Source of the DNA: Candidatus Bathyarchaeota archaeon | Lineage (GTDB): Archaea; Thermoproteota; Bathyarchaeia; TCS64 | Direction of reading: 5' to 3' | DNA length: 9,945 nucleotides | Assembly: GCA_030613835.1 (NCBI GenBank) | Contig: JAUWLH010000042.1 | Coordinates: forward strand, 1-9,945 | Part shown: positions 6,129-9,945 of the stretch, one piece after another | How the letters are laid out: each line of letters opens with the position of its first letter | Position numbering within the stretch: position 1 is the stretch's first letter | Made by a program: the position numbers and the translations under genes | The notes under the pieces: generated by a model | Databases searched by the model: none | Told to the model about the DNA's origin: nothing | Seen by the model: the letters and a program-made list of their open reading frames with translations, nothing else

Positions 6129-6956
6129 TTAGATGGAGTGTTGTGTTCTTTTCCTGCCCTGATACCTACTTATCCCCTTGAACCCGATGTCCCTGAGAAG
6201 GTCAACTGCCTCGGGTAGCCAGAAGCCCAAGGTGCCTGGGACATGACTATCGCTGCCGATAGTGACCCTGTCCACTCCTGATACGAAAGCCGCCTCAAGG
6301 AACTCATTAATAGGATACTGGATTCCGTGCTTGTGGCGTCGACCTGAGGTGTTCACCTCTAAACCAACATCATAAGAGTTCATCGCATCGAACATATCAT
6401 AAACGACAGTGCCATAGTCCTTCAGCTCCACGGGCTCATCTCGGACAAGGTGGATGAATTTTCGCCAATAATCGAGGTGAGCGACCACATCAAACAAATC
6501 GCTCTCCACCGCCATCTTCGTGTATGAGTAGAACTCGTCACAGGCTTCACTAATACTCCGTCCCTCGAAGAAACTCGGTGCATGCTTTAGCGAACCGATG
6601 TCTAAATCATTAGGGTAATGTGTGGCGCCTAAAACATAATCAAAGCAATAATCATCCAATACTTTCTCTAGTCTCCTTTCCTCACCCGGGAAATAGTCTA
6701 CTTCTAGACTGACTAGCAGTTTCACGTCGGTGGTCTCATCCAGGTTTTTAATATTCTCCACGTATTCAGCGATCTGGTTTTCATGAATCCCGAAGAACTT
6801 GTCGTAACCAGTTATGATGAAGTGAGTTGTGAAAGCTACCTCGCTCAATCCCAAATCTTCTGCTGCTTTGATGTAGGATTCCACGGTAGAACTACGTGCG
6901 TCTGATGAGAATGTTTCATGAACGTGGTAGTCTACGAGATATTCCTGCTGAGTCAT
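6129..6956 (-). CDS. PHP-domain phosphoesterase, histidinol-phosphatase-like
   Basis: A metal-dependent phosphoesterase of the PHP superfamily, 275 residues from the chosen start. Likely metal ligands are visible in order: DYHVH (H11, H13), THF (H45), LEVDYF (E86), GATHY (H113), VAHLDYW (H160) and GSDSH (D236, H238). This layout is that of HisK-type L-histinol-phosphate phosphatases, which make histidinol in histidine synthesis; related members act on other small phosphates, and no his gene is nearby, so the substrate is open. The ATG at 6956 is preferred over the one at 6980 because it gives the family N-terminus (MTQQEYLVDYHVH) and lies about 27-30 nt from the TATA box at 6983-6990, in which case the mRNA starts next to it. 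Its stop is TAA. The 147-residue unknown gene follows 45 nt downstream. The gene is divergent from the FGGY kinase. Confidence 0.87.
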   Translation of the reverse strand: MTQQEYLVDYHVHETFSSDARSSTVESYIKAAEDLGLSEVAFTTHFIITGYDKFFGIHENQIAEYVENIKNLDETTDVKLLVSLEVDYFPGEERRLEKVLDDYCFDYVLGATHYPNDLDIGSLKHAPSFFEGRSISEACDEFYSYTKMAVESDLFDVVAHLDYWRKFIHLVRDEPVELKDYGTVVYDMFDAMNSYDVGLEVNTSGRRHKHGIQYPINEFLEAAFVSGVDRVTIGSDSHVPGTLGFWLPEAVDLLRDIGFKGISRYQGRKRTQHSI

Positions 6957-6982
6957 GACGATGCAGTACCTATGATCCATCC

Positions 6983-6990
6983 ATATTTAT
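6983..6990 (-). promoter_or_regulatory. TATA box of the PHP gene
   Basis: The reverse complement reads ATAAATAT, the strongest TATA-like match in the window. Its centre is about 27 nt from 6959, which puts the transcription start next to the ATG at 6956 and downstream of the alternative ATG at 6980. Confidence 0.55.
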
Positions 6991-7051
6991 GAGGTTCTCA
7001 TTCAAGCCCTGGATCAAATATCTTGACCATTTTTGTAGTCTATTCAAAGGT

Positions 7052-7065
7052 TCGACAAATCGACA
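7052..7065 (+). repeat. Short direct repeat upstream of the kinase TATA box
   Basis: TCGACA occurs twice with two A between (7052-7057 and 7060-7065), directly upstream of the TATA box at 7072. The position is that of an archaeal activator or BRE-flanking site, but the repeat is only six bases long. Confidence 0.25.
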
Positions 7066-7070
7066 TGTTG

Positions 7071-7078
7071 CTTTATGA
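7071..7078 (+). promoter_or_regulatory. TATA box of the FGGY kinase gene
   Basis: CTTTATGA, with TTTAT at 7072-7076, is centred about 31 nt upstream of the ATG at 7105. This predicts a transcription start near 7101 and a leader of only a few nt. Confidence 0.5.
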
Positions 7079-7089
7079 ATCCGTGAAAA

Positions 7090-7104
7090 TATAGGGTACC
7101 TATA
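7090..7104. promoter_or_regulatory. Perfect 15-bp dyad abutting the kinase start codon
   Basis: TATAGG-GTA-CCTATA is a perfect 6+6 inverted repeat with a 3-nt centre. It covers the predicted transcription start and ends one base before the ATG. A repressor bound here would block initiation, so it is a good operator candidate for sugar or polyol control. The TATA-like arms could also be a cryptic promoter element. Confidence 0.45.
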
Positions 7105-8607
7105 ATGACCAAGTTCGTCCTCGGGATCGATCAGGGCACAACCCGGACAAAATCAGTGGTATTCGACAGAGAGGGGAAACAGGTAGCCCTGGGAGTTCAG
7201 GAAGTGGAGCGGCTATTTCCGAGGCCGGGTTGGGTGGAGCAAGACCCGAGATCCATTTGGAGAGCCACCGAAACGTCACTTAGGGAGGCTCTCGCGGGCG
7301 TGGTCTCGGCATCAGATATCGAGACAATAGGCATCGCAGACCAGGGAGAGACCGTCATTGTATGGGACTCAGAGACGGGAAAGCCCCTCTACAATGCCAT
7401 CCTCTGGCAGTGCAGAAGGACAGCCCCGATATGTGAGCATCTGAAGGAACAGGGATACGATGATAAGATCAGGGAAAAGACAGGTTTGTTAATTGACCCA
7501 TACTTTTCTGGAACAAAATTGAGGTGGATCCTTGACAACGTCGATGGCGCGAGGGCGCTGGCCGAGGAGGGCAGAGCGTTGTTTGGCACCACCGACACAT
7601 GGCTGATATGGAACCTCACAAGGGGGCGTGTCTTCGCCACTGATTACGCCACCGCCTCAAGGACCATGATGCTCAACATTCACAGCCTTGAATGGGACAC
7701 TGAGATCCTTGACTGGCTGGATATTCCTGAAGCCATGCTCCCAAGACTGGTAAACAACAGCGGTGTTGTCGGCTACACGGATCCAATGAGATTTGAGGGA
7801 CACGAGGTCCCGATAGCTGGTGTTATCGTCGACCAGCAGGGCGCATTGTTTGGTCACAGGTGCTTCCAACCTGGCGAGGTAAAGAATAGCTACGGTACGG
7901 GCAGTTTTACCCTCATGAACACAGGAAGGCAGCCCAAGGTATCAGATCATGGACTCCTAACCACCGTCGCATGGGTTCTGGACGGAGGGAGAAATTATGC
8001 ATTGGACGGGGGCGTCTATATCTCGGGGGGAGCCGTCCAGTGGCTTAGGGATGGCCTAGGAATTATCTCTGAGCCATTGGATACGGAGAGAATGGCACAA
8101 AGTGTAGAGGATAACGGGGGCGTGTACTTCGTTCCAGCCTTCGTCGGGCTCGCGGCACCGTACTGGGACCCGTACGCGAGGGGGATTATCGTTGGAATTA
8201 CGGGAGGCGTGAAGAGGGAACACATTGTACGGGCAGCGCTGGAGGCGATTGCTTATCGCACGAAGGATGTAGTCGAGTGCATGGAGGCGGATTCCAAGAA
8301 CAGAATAGACACGCTCAAGGTAGATGGCGGACCCTCCGCCAATGGCTTCCTGATGCAGTTCCAGGCTGATATACTCGGTATCGACGTTGCTGTCCCTGAA
8401 GTATCTGAGGTAACCGCGTTAGGAGCCGCCTACCTAGCCGGATTGGGCAGCGATTACTGGGAGGGGCTAGACGAGCTCATGAGCCTCAAGAGAAAGGAGA
8501 ATATCTTCAAACCCAGGATGACTGAATCAAAGAGAGAGGCGTTGTTCAAGGACTGGAAGAGAGCAGTGGGTAGGGCTTCTGAGTGGGAGCCCAAGCAAAC
8601 CCTTTAA
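7105..8607 (+). CDS. glpK: FGGY-family kinase, glycerol-kinase-like with altered glycerol pocket
   Basis: A cytoplasmic ATP-dependent carbohydrate or polyol kinase of 500 residues, the usual GlpK length. It aligns by eye with E. coli glycerol kinase from end to end: GIDQGTT at 7-13, FPRPGWVEQDP at 38-48, WQCRRTAPICEHLK, IDPYFSGTK, FGTTDTWLIW, YGTGSFTLMNTG, APYWDPYARG, LKVDGGPSANGFLMQFQADILG and EVTALGAAYLAGL. Glycerol kinase phosphorylates glycerol to sn-glycerol 3-phosphate, also a precursor of archaeal lipid backbones. Most pocket residues are kept (W and Y equivalents of E. coli W103 and Y135, Asp of VDQQ), but the E. coli NQRE motif reads DQGE here (79-82), so the glycerol-binding Arg83 is Gly. 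Another polyol or sugar is therefore possible. It has its own promoter and is followed 32 nt downstream by the aminotransferase gene. FGGY membership is certain; glycerol as substrate is not. Confidence 0.92.
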   Translation: MTKFVLGIDQGTTRTKSVVFDREGKQVALGVQEVERLFPRPGWVEQDPRSIWRATETSLREALAGVVSASDIETIGIADQGETVIVWDSETGKPLYNAILWQCRRTAPICEHLKEQGYDDKIREKTGLLIDPYFSGTKLRWILDNVDGARALAEEGRALFGTTDTWLIWNLTRGRVFATDYATASRTMMLNIHSLEWDTEILDWLDIPEAMLPRLVNNSGVVGYTDPMRFEGHEVPIAGVIVDQQGALFGHRCFQPGEVKNSYGTGSFTLMNTGRQPKVSDHGLLTTVAWVLDGGRNYALDGGVYISGGAVQWLRDGLGIISEPLDTERMAQSVEDNGGVYFVPAFVGLAAPYWDPYARGIIVGITGGVKREHIVRAALEAIAYRTKDVVECMEADSKNRIDTLKVDGGPSANGFLMQFQADILGIDVAVPEVSEVTALGAAYLAGLGSDYWEGLDELMSLKRKENIFKPRMTESKREALFKDWKRAVGRASEWEPKQTL

Positions 8608-8609
8608 AC
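8602..8609 (+). promoter_or_regulatory. Candidate TATA box of the aminotransferase gene
   Basis: CTTTAAAC overlaps the kinase stop codon and is centred about 27 nt upstream of 8632. This would place the transcription start at the TGATTAG leader, as in htrA. A second AT-rich site (GCTTTATC, 8621-8628) is too close to the TTG start to serve as the TATA box. Confidence 0.35.
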
Positions 8610-8629
8610 AAAAAAAAGTCGCTTTATCT

Positions 8630-8642
8630 CTGATTAGAATTG
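8630..8642 (+). promoter_or_regulatory. Leader/start element CTGATTAGAATTG, shared with 4440-4452
   Basis: This is the second copy of the leader seen before htrA, with one mismatch in 13. Here the TTG is firmly supported as start, since the family motif YVNGTYKP begins at residue 8 and the next in-frame Met is residue 68. Confidence 0.45.
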
Positions 8643-9521
8643 TCAGATAGTCAACAAATCTACGTGAATGGCACATACAAGCCCAAGGAGGAAGCGTATA
8701 TTTCCGTTTATGACCACGGGCTCTTCTACGGTGATGGCGTCTATGAGGCCATTCGAGCCTACGATGGCATCGTATTCAAGCTCGACGAGCACCTGGTGAG
8801 GCTATACGAGTCAGCAAAATCCCTGAGAATCGATATTGGGATGACCCTTGAAGAGATGAAAGGAGTTGTCCTCGAGACGCTAAGGAGAAACAAGCTACGT
8901 GAGGCATACATCAGGATAGTCATCACAAGAGGCGCGGGCCCCATGGGTGTTGATCCGAGAAACTGTGACAAGCCAACGATAATCGTCATAGCGGAGGAGA
9001 GGAAACCGACTTTTGGCTCAGGGGACAAAGGGATCGAGGCCATAATTTCCTCTGTGAGGCGAATCCCACGGGATAGCATTGATCCACAGATCAAAACCCT
9101 CAACTATATCAACCAGATTCTCGCAAAGATCGAGGCCATCGACGCGGGGGTCGAGGAAGCCATCATGTTGAACGGGGAAGGGTTCGTCGCTGAGGCCTCG
9201 ACGGAGAACGTGTTCATAGTCAAGAGGGGAAAAGTTATCACACCCCACCCAAGCGCAGGTATCCTCAACGGAATTACGAGGCAGACCATTATCGGTGCAT
9301 GTGAGGAGCTGGGGATCGAGGTCGTGGAAAGGAACCTTACCACTCATGAGCTGTACAACGCTGACGAGGTATTCGTGACCGGGACCGGTGCTGAGCTCAT
9401 TCATTTAGGCAAGATATCAGGTAGAGTCATCGCCGATGGTGGGAAAGGAGAGACCACCAAGATAATCGAGGAAAAGTTTAGAGAATACACAAGAAACCCG
9501 AAACACGGAGTACCCATTTAG
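8640..9521 (+). CDS. ilvE: Class IV PLP aminotransferase, branched-chain type
   Basis: A cytoplasmic fold-type IV aminotransferase of 293 residues, a typical length. It probably interconverts branched-chain 2-oxo acids and Leu/Ile/Val with glutamate. Visible features: YVNGTYKP at 8-15, DHGLFYGDGVYEAIRAYDG at 25-43, AYIRIVITRG at 89-98, the PLP lysine K152 in PQIKTLNYINQ, a Gly-rich NGEGFVAEASTENVFIV with E185 of the cofactor site, GILNGITRQTI, and VFVTGTGAELI. D-amino acid aminotransferase and aminodeoxychorismate lyase share the fold; GVYEAIR and the IKTLNYINQ context fit the archaeal branched-chain group best, but specificity is not proved. The TTG start is forced by the family N-terminus. 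It ends in TAG, followed by TAA after 16 sense codons. It lies 32 nt after the kinase gene on the same strand but probably has its own promoter. Confidence 0.9.
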   Translation: MSDSQQIYVNGTYKPKEEAYISVYDHGLFYGDGVYEAIRAYDGIVFKLDEHLVRLYESAKSLRIDIGMTLEEMKGVVLETLRRNKLREAYIRIVITRGAGPMGVDPRNCDKPTIIVIAEERKPTFGSGDKGIEAIISSVRRIPRDSIDPQIKTLNYINQILAKIEAIDAGVEEAIMLNGEGFVAEASTENVFIVKRGKVITPHPSAGILNGITRQTIIGACEELGIEVVERNLTTHELYNADEVFVTGTGAELIHLGKISGRVIADGGKGETTKIIEEKFREYTRNPKHGVPI

Positions 9522-9571
9522 ATTGTGATATATACGGGGGCTTCACTGAGCCCATCTCACATAGAACCGTA

Positions 9572-9588
9572 ATACATTGCAGATGTAT
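9572..9588. promoter_or_regulatory. Dyad in the gap after the aminotransferase gene
   Basis: ATACAT-TGCAG-ATGTAT is a perfect 6+6 inverted repeat with a 5-nt spacer. It lies 50 nt after the aminotransferase stop and about 70 nt upstream of the last gene. No T-run follows, so it is more likely a protein-binding site than a terminator. Confidence 0.3.
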
Positions 9589-9635
9589 CGATCCAGGATA
9601 CTATTCAGTCCTCGGTTTTATCCCTCCGTTATTCC

Positions 9636-9646
9636 TTTTAATAAAA
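9636..9646 (+). promoter_or_regulatory. TATA-like box before the last gene
   Basis: TTTTAATAAAA is centred about 18 nt upstream of the ATG at 9658 and 33 nt upstream of the in-frame ATG at 9673. The spacing fits a transcription start near 9667 and the second Met better than the first. Confidence 0.35.
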
Positions 9647-9657
9647 AAACAGGAAAT

Positions 9658-9945
9658 ATGACTGAACCCGTCATGGAAGCAGTAGCCCGAGGCATCGTGG
9701 AGCAAGCAATGGACGACGAGTTATCGGATAGAAGGCTTGAGCTCAGTTATAATACGTTCAAGCACTTCGAAAAGGAGGGGCTACTAGAATCCGCGGAGTC
9801 CGCCATGTTCGGGAAGATCTACTCCGAGGCATTCAGCTACTTCGTTTACTACAAGATGCACTCCAAGGAGACCATCAGTCTCACTGAGATGGAGGAGTTC
9901 GAGAAACTTATCGACAGAAGGGCCCACGAGATCAAGGGCAAGATA
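9658..9945 (+). CDS. Unrecognised soluble helical protein, 3'-partial
   Basis: An open frame of 96 codons from the ATG at 9658 runs off the right edge with no stop. The translation is rich in Glu, Lys and Arg and looks almost wholly helical, with no membrane segment or signal: MTEPVMEAVARG at the start, RLELSYNTFKHFEKEG around 26-41, an aromatic patch (FSYFVYYKMH) around 60-70, and DRRAHEIKGKI at the edge. I recognise no domain. Codon use matches the neighbouring genes, which supports it as real. The start may instead be the ATG at 9673, which suits the upstream TATA-like box better and would remove five residues. Confidence 0.7.
   Translation, partial: MTEPVMEAVARGIVEQAMDDELSDRRLELSYNTFKHFEKEGLLESAESAMFGKIYSEAFSYFVYYKMHSKETISLTEMEEFEKLIDRRAHEIKGKI

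Noticed and set aside
8608..8619. A-run after the kinase stop as a terminator
   Set aside because: On the plus strand it is poly-A, not poly-T, so it does not fit termination of the kinase transcript; it more likely flanks the next promoter.
7105..9521. Kinase, aminotransferase and PHP genes as one catabolic operon
   Set aside because: PHP is divergent, and the aminotransferase has its own TATA-like box and leader; no shared substrate is evident.
9538..9553. Hairpin GGGCT-TCACTG-AGCCC after the aminotransferase stop as a terminator
   Set aside because: The stem is only 5 bp and no T-run follows; archaeal terminators depend on T-tracts, so it is not called.
1..9945. Complete reassignment of TAG to an amino acid
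   Set aside because: TAG ends three of eight genes with a visible stop, and in the 147-residue gene readthrough would run at least 40 codons antisense to htrA. Only local recoding, mutation or error at the metG codon remains plausible from this window.

Overview
The window looks like a chromosomal stretch from an uncultivated archaeon with moderate G+C. Four things point to Archaea. The methionyl-tRNA synthetase has two zinc knuckles of the archaeal type. The methylthioadenosine phosphorylase ends in the CGC motif known from archaeal enzymes. Shine-Dalgarno sites are almost absent. Several genes have a TATA-like box about 27 nt upstream of the start codon, the pattern of leaderless or nearly leaderless archaeal mRNAs. 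The phylum cannot be fixed from the sequence alone. No rRNA, tRNA, CRISPR array or mobile element was seen.

Layout, left to right. On the minus strand are the 5' part of metG (running off the left edge) and a 12-TM major facilitator transporter just upstream of it. A short divergent promoter region separates the transporter from a plus-strand block: S-methyl-5'-thioadenosine phosphorylase (mtnP), a PurN-like formyltransferase-fold protein, and a membrane-anchored HtrA/DegP-type serine protease. The protease gene meets, tail to tail with overlapping stop codons, a minus-strand pair: a PHP-domain phosphoesterase followed by a 147-residue protein of unknown function. A second divergent promoter separates that pair from a plus-strand glycerol-kinase-like FGGY kinase, a class IV (branched-chain type) aminotransferase, and the 5' end of an unrecognised gene that runs off the right edge. 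The genes are mostly housekeeping or central metabolism (tRNA charging, MTA salvage, amino acid and polyol metabolism, envelope protein quality control). They do not form one obvious pathway, and most seem to have their own promoters.

The most striking observation is in metG. An in-frame amber codon (TAG, 72-70 on the minus strand) sits exactly where archaeal MetRS carries a conserved aromatic residue (GNR-[Y/F]-xQ..KPW). The reading frame continues past it with recognisable MetRS sequence to the window edge. This is either amber recoding (pyrrolysine or another suppressor), a real nonsense mutation, or a base-call error. TAG also ends three other genes here, and in one of them reading through would run at least 40 codons antisense to htrA, so wholesale reassignment of TAG is not supported.

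Other points of interest are a 13-nt leader (CTGATTAGA[C/A]TTG) shared by the two genes with TTG starts, perfect dyads at the predicted transcription starts of mtnP and the kinase gene, and loss of the key glycerol-binding Arg in the otherwise GlpK-like kinase.
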